Assembly (NCBI RefSeq): GCF_900108335.1
Contig: NZ_FNVT01000014.1
Span: forward strand, 62,001 to 126,000
Source of the DNA: Nonomuraea solani
Lineage (GTDB): Bacteria; Actinomycetota; Actinomycetes; Streptosporangiales; Streptosporangiaceae
DNA length: 64,000 bases
Direction: 5' to 3'
This document shows positions 48,475-56,019 of the stretch, piece after piece. The stretch's first letter is position 1. Each line of letters opens with the position of its first letter. The position numbers were made by a program, and so were the translations under genes. The notes under the pieces are model-generated. The model had not been told where the DNA came from, did not search any database, and was given only the letters and a program-made list of their open reading frames with translations.

Positions 48475-49350
48475 TTGCCAGGAACGAACCCGCGCGAGCT
48501 CGGCCTGCTGGCCGACTGTGAGAGCTGCTTCGGGCTGTGCTGTGTCGCGCTGCCGTTCTCGGCCTCGGCCGACTTCGCGGTCGACAAGGACGCCGGGAAG
48601 CCCTGCCACAACCTGCGCGAAGACTTCCGCTGCTCCATCCACCAGCAGTTGCGGCAGCGCGGCTTCCCCGGCTGCACGGTGTTCGACTGCTTCGGCGCCG
48701 GTCAGAAGGTCTCGCAGGTCACGTTCGAGGGCCGTAGCTGGCGGGAGGCGCCCGGCACGGCCCGGCAGATGTACGCGGTGTTCCCGGTCATGCGGCAGCT
48801 CCACGAACTGCTGTGGTATCTCGCGGAGGCGCTGGCCCTGCCGGCCGCCGCCCCCGTCCACGCCGAGCTGGACGCGGCCCTGGCGGAGACCGACCACCTC
48901 ACCCGGCAGCCCGCCGACGTGCTGGAGAAGGTCGACGTGGCGGAGCACCGGGCCCAGGTCAACGCCCTGCTGCTGCGGGCCAGTGAGCTGGCGCGGGCCG
49001 GGCTCAAGGGCAAGGAACGCAGGGGGGCCGACCTGATCGGCGCCCGGCTCAAGGGGGCCGGCCTGCGCGCGGCCAACCTGCGGGGGGCCTACCTGATCGG
49101 GGCCGACCTGCGCGGGGCCGATCTGCGTCAGGCGGACCTGATCGGTGCCGACCTCAGAGGCGCCGACCTGTCGGCCGCCGACCTCACCGGCGCCATCTTC
49201 CTCACCCAGGCCCAGGTCAACGCCGCCCAAGGCGACGCCACCACCCGCCTGCCCGCCTCACTCACCCGCCCCGCCCACTGGGCGGAACGGGCCACGGCTC
49301 CCAAGCAGGGGCGCGGTCCGAACACTGCGCGCCGGCCCCGCCGCCGCTGA
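48475..49350 (+). CDS. Pentapeptide-repeat protein with Cys-rich N-terminal domain
   Basis: 291 residues from TTG 48475, chosen because GAGGAG lies 9 bp upstream; the frame is open to a TTG at 48424. The N-terminal part has a cysteine cluster (DCESCFGLCCVALPF, KPCHNLREDFRCSIH, GCTVFDCFG), suggesting metal or Fe-S binding, like YkgJ-type domains. Residues ~195-250 are about 12 pentapeptide repeats (GADLIGARLKGAGLRAANL pattern) forming a right-handed quadrilateral helix. Some pentapeptide proteins mimic DNA to protect gyrase; here the solenoid is short, so the role is open. Confidence 0.82.
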   Translation: MPGTNPRELGLLADCESCFGLCCVALPFSASADFAVDKDAGKPCHNLREDFRCSIHQQLRQRGFPGCTVFDCFGAGQKVSQVTFEGRSWREAPGTARQMYAVFPVMRQLHELLWYLAEALALPAAAPVHAELDAALAETDHLTRQPADVLEKVDVAEHRAQVNALLLRASELARAGLKGKERRGADLIGARLKGAGLRAANLRGAYLIGADLRGADLRQADLIGADLRGADLSAADLTGAIFLTQAQVNAAQGDATTRLPASLTRPAHWAERATAPKQGRGPNTARRPRRR

Positions 49351-49355
49351 CAAGA

Positions 49356-49850
49356 TCACGTGGTGTCGCCGAGCGACTCCAGCAGGACGCGTAGCGTGCC
49401 CGCCAGGGCCTGCCGCTCCTCCTCGGGCAGCGCGGCCAGCAGCCGCTGCTCCGTGTCCAGGTGATCGGGCAGCACTCGATCGATGAGCGCGCGGCCCTCC
49501 TCGGTGAGCGTCACGTGCACGCCCCGCCCGTCGGACTCGCTCGGCGTGCGGACCACCAGGCCGCGCGACTCCAGCCGGTCGAGGCGCTGCGTGACCGCGC
49601 CCGAGGTGACCATGGAGGCGCGCATCAGCTCGTTGGGCGTCAGCCGGTGCGGGGGGTCGCTGCGGCGGAGCGTGGCCAGGACGTCGAACGAGGCGGTGTC
49701 CAGGCCGTGGGCGGCGAACGTACGGCGTTGCTCCGCGCTCACCACCTGCTGCAGCCGCGACAGCCGGCCGAGCACCCCCATCGGCGAGACGTCCAGGTCG
49801 GGACGCTGGGCGCCCCATTGCCTCAGTACGAGATCGACGTGATCGGCCAC
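49356..49850 (-). CDS. MarR-family regulator
   Basis: 164 residues, GTG start. Winged helix: GLDTASFDVLATLRRSDPPHRLTPNELMRASMVTSGAVTQRLDRLESRGLVVRTPSESDGRGVHVTLTEEG. Divergent from the EamA transporter gene, with a perfect palindrome between the starts, so it most likely represses that exporter and itself. Confidence 0.88.
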   Translation of the reverse strand: MADHVDLVLRQWGAQRPDLDVSPMGVLGRLSRLQQVVSAEQRRTFAAHGLDTASFDVLATLRRSDPPHRLTPNELMRASMVTSGAVTQRLDRLESRGLVVRTPSESDGRGVHVTLTEEGRALIDRVLPDHLDTEQRLLAALPEEERQALAGTLRVLLESLGDTT

Positions 49851-49894
49851 GACCCCAGCCTATCGATGTCTTAGCGGTGAGGTACATCACTGGA

Positions 49895-49920
49895 AAAGTA
49901 GCTTAGTGATGAGCTACTTT
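49895..49920. promoter_or_regulatory. MarR operator overlapping the transporter start
   Basis: AAAGTAGCT-N8-AGCTACTTT is a perfect nine-base inverted repeat. It covers the upstream candidate start codons (GTG 49906, ATG 49909) of the EamA gene, and TTAG/CTAAG half-sites flank it. Confidence 0.75.
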
Positions 49921-50865
49921 GTCTTAGTGCTAAGCAATCGAACGAGCCTCGTCCTCGTGACCGCGCTGACCCCCGCCATCTGGGGGACCACCTTCCTCGC
50001 CACCACCGAGCTGCTGCCGCCCGACCGGCCGCTGCTGGCCGCCGTGATCCGGGCCCTGCCCGCCGGGCTCCTCCTCGTGGCCATCACCCGGCGCGTGCCG
50101 CGCGGTAGCTGGTGGTGGCGCTCGCTGGTGCTCGGGGCGCTGAACATCGGGGTGTTCTTCGCGTTGCTGTTCGTGGGGGCGTATCGGCTGCCGGGCGGGG
50201 TGGCCGCGACCATCGGCGCCGTGCAGCCGCTGCTGGTCGCGATGTTGTCGGCCGGGCTGCTGGGCGAACGCCTGACGCCGCGGACACTGCTGGCCGCCGT
50301 CGCCGGAGTGGCCGGGGTCGGGCTGCTCGTGCTGCGCGCCGACGCGCGCCTGGACGCGATCGGCGTGGCCGCGGCGCTCGGCGGCGCCGCCGTCATGGCG
50401 ACCGGCGTCGTGCTGAGCAAGCGCTGGCAGTCGCCCGCGCCGCTGCTGGCCACCACCGGCTGGCAGCTCGTCGCCGGTGGCGTGCTCATGCTCCCCGTGG
50501 CCCTCGTCGCCGAAGGCGCGCCGCCGGCCGGGCTGACCGCCGTCAACCTCGCCGGGTACGCCTACCTCTCCCTCATCGGCGCGGCCCTCGCCTACGCCCT
50601 GTGGTTCAGGGGGCTGCGGGAACTGCCGGCCACCAAGGTCACCTTCCTCGGCCTGCTCAGCCCCGTCGTCGCCACCGCGCTCGGCTGGGCCGTGCTCGGC
50701 CAGGAGCTCACCGCCCTTCAAGTCCTCGGCGCGATCATCGTGCTGGCCGCCCTCGTCACCGCCCAGCTCCAGCCCGCCAGACCGCTGCCTGCGGCGCCGC
50801 GCGTCCTGGTGCGCGGTGGCGTACTAATAGAGGACATTCGCGATCACAAGGAGACAGCGGCATGA
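49909..50865 (+). CDS. EamA-family (DMT) transporter
   Basis: 318 residues from ATG 49909, but the family match starts at TALTPAIWGTTFLATTELLPP. A GTG at 49957 is therefore a realistic alternative, since the operator covers 49909. Ten transmembrane helices in two EamA repeats (FALLFVGAYRLPGGVAATIGAVQPLLVAML; ALAYALWFRGLRELPATKVTFLGLLSPVVATALGW). Drug/metabolite exporter, substrate unknown. Controlled by the divergent MarR gene; its stop overlaps the SMP-30 gene start. Confidence 0.88.
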   Translation: MSYFVLVLSNRTSLVLVTALTPAIWGTTFLATTELLPPDRPLLAAVIRALPAGLLLVAITRRVPRGSWWWRSLVLGALNIGVFFALLFVGAYRLPGGVAATIGAVQPLLVAMLSAGLLGERLTPRTLLAAVAGVAGVGLLVLRADARLDAIGVAAALGGAAVMATGVVLSKRWQSPAPLLATTGWQLVAGGVLMLPVALVAEGAPPAGLTAVNLAGYAYLSLIGAALAYALWFRGLRELPATKVTFLGLLSPVVATALGWAVLGQELTALQVLGAIIVLAALVTAQLQPARPLPAAPRVLVRGGVLIEDIRDHKETAA

Positions 50866-51725
50866 CCATCGCCCCGTACACCGTGACCGGCCCCGTCGCC
50901 CAGCACGGCGAGGGACCCGTGTGGTCCGGCCGCTGGGGCGGGCTGCGGTGGGTGGACATGCTGGCCGGTGACGTGCTCGCGCTCGACGCCGGCGGCACCG
51001 TCCGCCGCCGCCACGCGGGCGCGGTGGCCGCCGTCGTCCGCCCCCGCGCCGCCGGCGGCTACCTCGTCGCGGCCGAGCGCGAGCTGCTGCTGGCCGACTC
51101 CGACGACCTCGACGCCCCGCTCCGCTCCCTGGGCGAGGCGTGGACCGACTCCACCATCCGGATGAACGACGGCGGCTGCGACCCCGACGGCCGCTTCTAC
51201 ATCGGCAGCATGGCCTACGACGAGGGGCCGGGGCGCGGCTCGTTCTACGTGGCCGGGCCCGATGGCGGGCTGCGCGTGGTGCTGCCCGGGGTGACGATCT
51301 CCAACGGCTTCGACTTCAGCCCGGACGGCCGCCTGGCCTACTACGCCGACACCACGACCGGGCGCGTCGACGTGCTCGACTACGACCCCGAGGCCGGGCT
51401 CACCGATCGGCGCCCCTTCGCCGTCGTCGACCCCGGGCGGGGCGCGCCCGACGGGCTGACGGTGGACGCCGAGGGCGGCGTGTGGGTGGCGCTGTGGGGC
51501 GGCGGCGCCGTGCACCGGTACGACGCCGGCGGACGGCTCGACGCCGTCATCGGCCTGCCCGTACGGAAGGTCACGGCGGTGACGTTCGGCGGCGAGAACC
51601 TCGACCGGCTGTTCATCACCACCTCGGCCCTCGGCGTGGACCGCGCCGAACAGCCGGACGCGGGCGCCCTCTTCGCGGCCGACCCCGGCGTGCGCGGCCG
51701 CCCGGTGCTCCCTACGACCCTGTGA
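50862..51725 (+). CDS. SMP-30/gluconolactonase-family hydrolase
   Basis: 287 residues; ATG overlaps the transporter stop and has AAGGAG upstream. Six-bladed propeller features: HGEGPVWSGRWGGLRWVDM (metal Glu), IRMNDGGCDPDGRFYIGSM (Asn/Asp ligands), ISNGFDFSPDGRLAYYADTT and APDGLTVDAEGGVWVALWGGG. It opens sugar lactones or similar esters. Coexpression with the EamA pump suggests both act on one metabolite (inference). Confidence 0.88.
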   Translation: MTIAPYTVTGPVAQHGEGPVWSGRWGGLRWVDMLAGDVLALDAGGTVRRRHAGAVAAVVRPRAAGGYLVAAERELLLADSDDLDAPLRSLGEAWTDSTIRMNDGGCDPDGRFYIGSMAYDEGPGRGSFYVAGPDGGLRVVLPGVTISNGFDFSPDGRLAYYADTTTGRVDVLDYDPEAGLTDRRPFAVVDPGRGAPDGLTVDAEGGVWVALWGGGAVHRYDAGGRLDAVIGLPVRKVTAVTFGGENLDRLFITTSALGVDRAEQPDAGALFAADPGVRGRPVLPTTL

Positions 51726-52185
51726 GGGCCTTCCAGCCCGCCACGGTCGCCGCGGCCAGCTCCTCGATGTGGCGCCCGTAGGCCGCGTGCCCGTCGGCGA
51801 CGAAACTGCCGTTCCTGACCGGCAACCCGCTGAACGACGCCCGGAACCGCCCCGGAACGCCCGGCGGCAGCGGCGCGTACGCCTCCAGCGGCGCCAGGTC
51901 GTAGCCCGACCGCGCCGCGTGGTTGTTGCGCGCCACCTGGTGCGCCGCCACGCGCAGCAGCGCGTCCAGCCCCTGGTCCACGTAGAGCTGCAACTGGCGG
52001 AACTGGCCGTCCAGGTATTTCGCATGGGCCTGGGAGGGGTGCTGCAGGAGGTACGCGCACACCACGGGCCCGTGCCACGGGTACATCCAGGGATCGCCCT
52101 GCTCCTCGGCCAGGATCGCGTGGTAGTAGTCCACGCACAGGCCGAGCGGGCCGGCGCTCGCGCCGCAGTCGCAGCCGTCTGACAT
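51712..52185 (-). CDS. DUF5946 family protein
   Basis: 157 residues from ATG 52185. N-terminal CDCGASAGPLGLCVDYYHAILAEEQGDPWMYPWHGPVVCAYLLQHP holds conserved Cys and the EEQ-D-WHG pattern. SGYDLAPLEAYAPLPPGVPG is in the middle, and HIEELAAATVAGWKAL ends it. Cytoplasmic, function unknown. Overlaps the convergent SMP-30 gene by 14 bp. Confidence 0.78.
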   Translation of the reverse strand: MSDGCDCGASAGPLGLCVDYYHAILAEEQGDPWMYPWHGPVVCAYLLQHPSQAHAKYLDGQFRQLQLYVDQGLDALLRVAAHQVARNNHAARSGYDLAPLEAYAPLPPGVPGRFRASFSGLPVRNGSFVADGHAAYGRHIEELAAATVAGWKALTGS

Positions 52186-52233
52186 GGTCGGCAACCTTAG
52201 ACGCCGGGCGCGGCCCTGTGCAAAGGATTTGCC

Positions 52234-52254
52234 TAGCCTAGGGGCTCTAGGTTA
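52234..52254. promoter_or_regulatory. TetR operator TAGCCTAG-N5-CTAGGTTA
   Basis: Seven of eight arm positions pair, and CCTATTAGG follows 10 bp downstream. It lies 37 bp before the TetR start. The half-sites resemble the CCTAG/TAGGTT sites at 24.9 kb. Confidence 0.65.
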
Positions 52255-52291
52255 GAAATTATGCCTATTAGGTTTCGAGGGGGAGGTGCCC

Positions 52292-52864
52292 ATGGCCCGT
52301 GCGGGGCTGACGGCCGAACGGGTGACCGAGGCGGCCGCCGATCTGGCCGACGAGGTCGGGTTCGACAACATCACGCTGTCCGCGCTGGCCCGCGGCTTCG
52401 GGGTGGCGGACGCGAGCCTGTACTCGCACGTCAAGAACCTTCAGGACCTGCGCGTACGGGTGGCGGTCCTGGCCGCCCGCGAGCTGGCCGAGCGGCTCAC
52501 CGACGCCACGGCGGGCCGGGCGGGCAAGGAGTCGCTGACCGCGTTCGCCGACGCCTGGCGCGCGTTCGCCATGACGCGGCCCGGCCGCTACCAGGCCACC
52601 CAGATGGCCGTGGAGCCGGCCGTCGTCGCCGAGTCCGCCGGGCATCAGCGGATCATGACGACCACGTACGCGCATCTGAGCGCGTACGGGCTGCCCGAGC
52701 CGGACATGACCGACGCCATCCGACTGCTGCGCAGCACCTACCAGGGGTTCTTCGCCCTGGAGGCGAGCGGCGGCTTCCGGCACTCGCGGGATCCCGACGC
52801 GTCCTGGGCGAAGATCCTCGACGCGCTCGACAACGCCCTGCGGCATTGGCAGGCCTCCCCATGA
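52292..52864 (+). CDS. TetR-family regulator (TetR_C_13-like)
   Basis: 190 residues from ATG 52292 (GGGGGAGGTG upstream). Helix-turn-helix: LTAERVTEAAADLADEVGFDNITLSALARGFGVADASLYSHVKNLQDLRVRVAVLAARELAERL. C-terminal: DAWRAFAMTRPGRYQATQ and TYQGFFALEASGGF, typical of the WHG-domain group. It is followed 13 bp later by an FBP-domain gene, a frequent pairing. Confidence 0.88.
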   Translation: MARAGLTAERVTEAAADLADEVGFDNITLSALARGFGVADASLYSHVKNLQDLRVRVAVLAARELAERLTDATAGRAGKESLTAFADAWRAFAMTRPGRYQATQMAVEPAVVAESAGHQRIMTTTYAHLSAYGLPEPDMTDAIRLLRSTYQGFFALEASGGFRHSRDPDASWAKILDALDNALRHWQASP

Positions 52865-52877
52865 CAAGGAAGCGATC

Positions 52878-53396
52878 ATGAACCCCATCACCGAATCCGG
52901 CCTGCGCGCCAGCTTCGTCAACTGCTCCAAGGGCGAGGCCCGCAGGCTCAGTGTGCCGCGCGACCTGGCCGGGACACCCTGGCCCGATCTCGACTTCCTG
53001 GGGTGGCGCGATCCGGGGGCGCCCGAGCGCGCCTACCTGGTCGCCGAGCGCGACGGCGAGCCCCTCGGGGTCGCGCTGCGGCTGGGCCAGGACCGGCGCA
53101 GGAGCTTCACCAAGTCCACCCTGTGCTCGGTGTGCGTGACGCCGCACGCCGGCACCGGGGTCGCCCTGTTCACCGCGCCCCGGGTCGGCGCCGCCGGGCG
53201 GCAGGGGAACACGGTGGGGGCGTACATGTGCGCGGACCTGGCCTGCTCGCTCTACGTCCGCGGCAGGAAGCGGACGGAGCCGGGGGAGCGGTTCGAGACG
53301 CTCACGGCCGAGGAGCGGATCGCCCGGGCCGCCGTCAACCTGGACGCGTTCCTGAACCGGGTCCTCGACGACAATCTGGCCGCCGCGTCCGCGTAG
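52878..53396 (+). CDS. FBP-domain protein (FusB-like, treble-clef zinc finger)
   Basis: 172 residues. The C-terminal treble clef has cysteines in KSTLCSVCVTP and YMCADLACSLYVRGRK. N-terminal MNPITESGLRASFVNCSKGEARRLSVPRDL is typical of actinobacterial FBP/FusB relatives. FusB-type proteins bind elongation factor G and rescue it from fusidic acid. Whether this one does is unknown. Probably cotranscribed with the TetR gene. Confidence 0.85.
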   Translation: MNPITESGLRASFVNCSKGEARRLSVPRDLAGTPWPDLDFLGWRDPGAPERAYLVAERDGEPLGVALRLGQDRRRSFTKSTLCSVCVTPHAGTGVALFTAPRVGAAGRQGNTVGAYMCADLACSLYVRGRKRTEPGERFETLTAEERIARAAVNLDAFLNRVLDDNLAAASA

Positions 53397-53409
53397 CGGG
53401 GTTGGCGGG

Positions 53410-53524
53410 GGGCGACGTTCAGCACGCGCCCGCGGACGGGAAGGGCCGTCTGCGGCGTCAGCCGGCGGGCGCCAGGGTCGCTCGGCGACCGAAAGGCGGT
53501 TGGGCGCCGGCGTGAACGTCGCCC
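53410..53524. other. Possible structured element: 11-bp closing stem enclosing three hairpins
   Basis: GGGCGACGTTC (53410-53420) pairs perfectly with GAACGTCGCCC (53514-53524). Inside are GCGCCCGC/GCGGGCGC with a nested GACGG/CCGTC, GGTCGC/GCGACC with a three-base loop, and GGCG/CGCC. It starts 14 bp after the FBP stop in the 287-bp gap before the lipoprotein gene. It could be a terminator complex, a leader RNA or chance pairing in GC-rich DNA. Nothing else is recognisable in the gap. Confidence 0.4.
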
Positions 53525-53683
53525 ATGACTTGGACAGCGCGGGCACCCCTGCCGGTTCCCTCCGGCCGTGAATCGGTTCAAAACGCCAGGGAAAAGTACC
53601 GGCCCGGCGGCGGTATTCGTCCATCGAACTCCCGGCCCGTCCCTCCTTACCGTGGGGGCGGGCCGGTGACTTCGGAGGGTGTC

Positions 53684-54250
53684 ATGCGCGTTCGCGACTG
53701 GATCGCCGCGGCGGTGGTGCCGCTCACGGTGGCGGCCTGTGCCGTTCCCGGAATCGGCCGCACCACCGGGCAGACCCCGCCCGCCCCGGCCCCGGCTTCG
53801 GCCCCGGCCCCGGGGGAGAAGCCCGCTGAGGGGCGCCCAAAGGGGAGCGCCCCTCAGCGGTCAGAAGCCGAACCGCTCGCGACCGCGACCTTCAAACCTG
53901 GCGCCGAGCTGAGCGCGGAGGTGTCGGTGCTCGCGCTCAAACGGCGCGGCAAGCTGCTCGACCTGGTGCTGTCCATCACCGCACGGTCGAAGTCGGACAC
54001 CTACGTCTCGGTCGAGGAGTTCACCGGCGCGGGCCCGTCGGCGATCACCCTGGTGGACGCCGTCAGGCTCAAGCGCTACCTGATCGTCCGCGACTCGGCG
54101 GGCCGGCCGCTGCGGCCGCCGTACTGGATCATCAAGGTGGGCGAGGCCAGCGTGCGCACCTACACCTTCCCCGCGCCGGGACCCGAGGTCACCGAGCTGG
54201 ACGTCAGCATCGGCGCCGAGCCGCCGTTCCTGAACGTGCCGGTGACGTGA
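53684..54250 (+). CDS. Lipoprotein of unknown function
   Basis: 188 residues from ATG 53684 (GGAGGG upstream). Lipobox VAAC, Cys near residue 19, then a Pro/Ala-rich tether. A beta-rich C-terminal domain follows (ELSAEVSVLALKRRGKLLDLVLSITARSKSDTYVSVEEF; SVRTYTFPAPGPEVTELDVSIG). The tether contains a perfect 14-bp inverted repeat in the DNA. One-base overlap with the OmpA-like gene indicates a two-gene unit, probably acting together at the cell wall. Confidence 0.75.
   Translation: MRVRDWIAAAVVPLTVAACAVPGIGRTTGQTPPAPAPASAPAPGEKPAEGRPKGSAPQRSEAEPLATATFKPGAELSAEVSVLALKRRGKLLDLVLSITARSKSDTYVSVEEFTGAGPSAITLVDAVRLKRYLIVRDSAGRPLRPPYWIIKVGEASVRTYTFPAPGPEVTELDVSIGAEPPFLNVPVT
53823..53860. terminator. 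Perfect 14-bp hairpin inside a coding region
   Basis: CCGCTGAGGGGCGC and GCGCCCCTCAGCGG pair fully around a 10-nt loop, within the lipoprotein's flexible tether (residues ~48-60). It looks like an intrinsic terminator but is translated; it may attenuate expression or have been acquired as an insert. Confidence 0.55.
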
Positions 54251-54747
54251 TGCGCTTGCGGATCCTGGCCCTGTTGCCGGTCCTGGCCGCGCTGATGGGC
54301 CCCGAGGTGCCCGCCGAGAACCTCCGGGAGGCCGTGCTCGACCTGCGGCTGACCGTCGAGCCGCTGCGGACGGACACCACGGAGGGGCTCCAGCAGAAGA
54401 TCACGATCTCGTCCGACGTGCTGTTCGCGTTCGACGAGGCCACGCTGACCCCGGTCGCCGCCCGCCACCTGACCGCGATCGCGGACCGGCTGCGCGGCGC
54501 CACCGGCGCCGTCCGCGTCGACGGTTACACCGACGCCAAGGGCGCCACCGGCTACAACCTGGGCCTGTCCCGGCGGCGCGCCGAGAGCGTCAAACAGGAG
54601 CTGGACCGCATCCTCGGCGGCACCCCCCGCGTCGTCGCCGCCGGCCACGGCGAGGCGAACCCCGTCGCGCCCAACACCGAGGGCGGCAAGGACGACCCGG
54701 CGGGACGGGCGAAGAACCGGCGGGTGGTCATCCGGTTCGACGGCTGA
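54250..54747 (+). CDS. OmpA-family peptidoglycan-binding protein
   Basis: 165 residues from ATG 54250, overlapping the lipoprotein stop by one base. A signal peptide (LRILALLPVLAALMGPEVPA) is followed by the OmpA-C domain: SSDVLFAFDEATLTPVAARHLTAIADRL, VDGYTDAKGATGYNLGLSRRRAESVKQEL, and the terminal Arg-rich AKNRRVVIRF. It should bind diaminopimelate in the wall. In Gram-positives such pairs are little studied. Confidence 0.85.
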   Translation: MRLRILALLPVLAALMGPEVPAENLREAVLDLRLTVEPLRTDTTEGLQQKITISSDVLFAFDEATLTPVAARHLTAIADRLRGATGAVRVDGYTDAKGATGYNLGLSRRRAESVKQELDRILGGTPRVVAAGHGEANPVAPNTEGGKDDPAGRAKNRRVVIRFDG

Positions 54748-54822
54748 CACCGCGTTGCCGTGCGGTCTGAAATCGAGATACCTTGACCATTCGGATGACA
54801 ACATCATTTGAATGGAGCGGCC

Positions 54823-56013
54823 ATGACCGACGTCCCCGAGATCGACCTGACCGATCCGGCGGTGCAGCGGGATCCCTTCACCGTTTACGGCGCCGCCAGG
54901 GAGTTGTCGCCCGTGGCGCGGCTGACAGGGGCCGGGTTCGGGCCGTACTGGGTCGTGACGCGGCACGAAGAGGCCAGGGCGATGCTGGGCGACCCGCGAC
55001 TGGAGATCAACACCGGTAGTTTCATGCGGCCCGACGTGCCCGAGGACTGCGTCCCGTACATGCGGAGCATGGCCGAGATGACCGGCCCCGAGCACGCCCG
55101 CCTGCGCCGGCTGGTCGCGCCCGCCTTCACGCCGCGCAAGGCCGCCGCGTTCGGCTCGCGGATGGAGGCGATCGTCGACCGGCTGCTCGACGAACTGCCG
55201 GAACGGACGGAGCCGGACGGATCGGTCGACCTGCTGGCGCACTTCGCCAAGCCGCTGCCGATCGAGGTGATCTGCGAGCTGGTGGGCATCCCCGACGCCG
55301 ACCGCCCCCGCTGGCGCGAGTACGGCGCCGCCGTGCTGACCGGCCACGGCCAGGCGTTCGCCGACGCCATCCCCGCGATCATCGACGGAGCCAAGGCGGC
55401 GGTCGCCCAGGCCGAACGGGGCGGCGCGCTGGTCTCCGACCTCGTCCGCGTCATGGAGGAGGACGGCGACCGGCTCGACGACGCCGAACTGGTCACCATG
55501 ATCTGGACGCTCGTCCTGGCCGGCCAGACCCCGACCAACCTCATCGCGAACGCCCTCGTGACCCTGTTCGCCCACCCCGATCAGCTCGCGGCGCTGCGCG
55601 ACGACCCCGCCCTCATGCCGCGCGCCGTCGAGGAGCTGATCCGCTGGTGCGGCCCCGCGCTGCTGACCGTGCCCCGCTTCCCCCGCGAGGACCTGGAGAT
55701 CGGCGGCGTGGCCATCGGCAAGGGCGAGCCGGTCTCCGCCTCGATGGCCGCCGTCAACCGGGACCCCCGGGTCTTCGACGCGCCGGACACGTTCGACATC
55801 ACGCGGGAGCAGGCGGTGCCGCACCTCGGGTTCTCGCACGGGCCGCACTTCTGCGTGGGCGCGTCGCTGGCCAGGGTGCAGACGGGGGTGGCGATCGGGG
55901 CCGTGCTGCGCCGCTTCCCGGGGCTCGCGCTCGCGGCGGAGGCGCCGTACCTGATGGATCCCGGCACGCTGCGGCTGGCGTCGCTGCCCGTGCACACGCG
56001 CCGGGCCGGCTGA
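54823..56013 (+). CDS. Cytochrome P450
   Basis: 396 residues, ATG 54823 with GGAGCGG upstream. I-helix LVLAGQTPTNLIANAL (conserved Thr present), ExxR EELIR, PERF-like region and haem motif FSHGPHFCVGASLARVQ with the Cys ligand. Size and motifs fit soluble bacterial class I P450s of the CYP105/CYP107 type that hydroxylate secondary metabolites. No ferredoxin gene is adjacent. It ends 6 bp before the clpX-like gene. Confidence 0.9.
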   Translation: MTDVPEIDLTDPAVQRDPFTVYGAARELSPVARLTGAGFGPYWVVTRHEEARAMLGDPRLEINTGSFMRPDVPEDCVPYMRSMAEMTGPEHARLRRLVAPAFTPRKAAAFGSRMEAIVDRLLDELPERTEPDGSVDLLAHFAKPLPIEVICELVGIPDADRPRWREYGAAVLTGHGQAFADAIPAIIDGAKAAVAQAERGGALVSDLVRVMEEDGDRLDDAELVTMIWTLVLAGQTPTNLIANALVTLFAHPDQLAALRDDPALMPRAVEELIRWCGPALLTVPRFPREDLEIGGVAIGKGEPVSASMAAVNRDPRVFDAPDTFDITREQAVPHLGFSHGPHFCVGASLARVQTGVAIGAVLRRFPGLALAAEAPYLMDPGTLRLASLPVHTRRAG

Positions 56014-56019
56014 GCCCCC

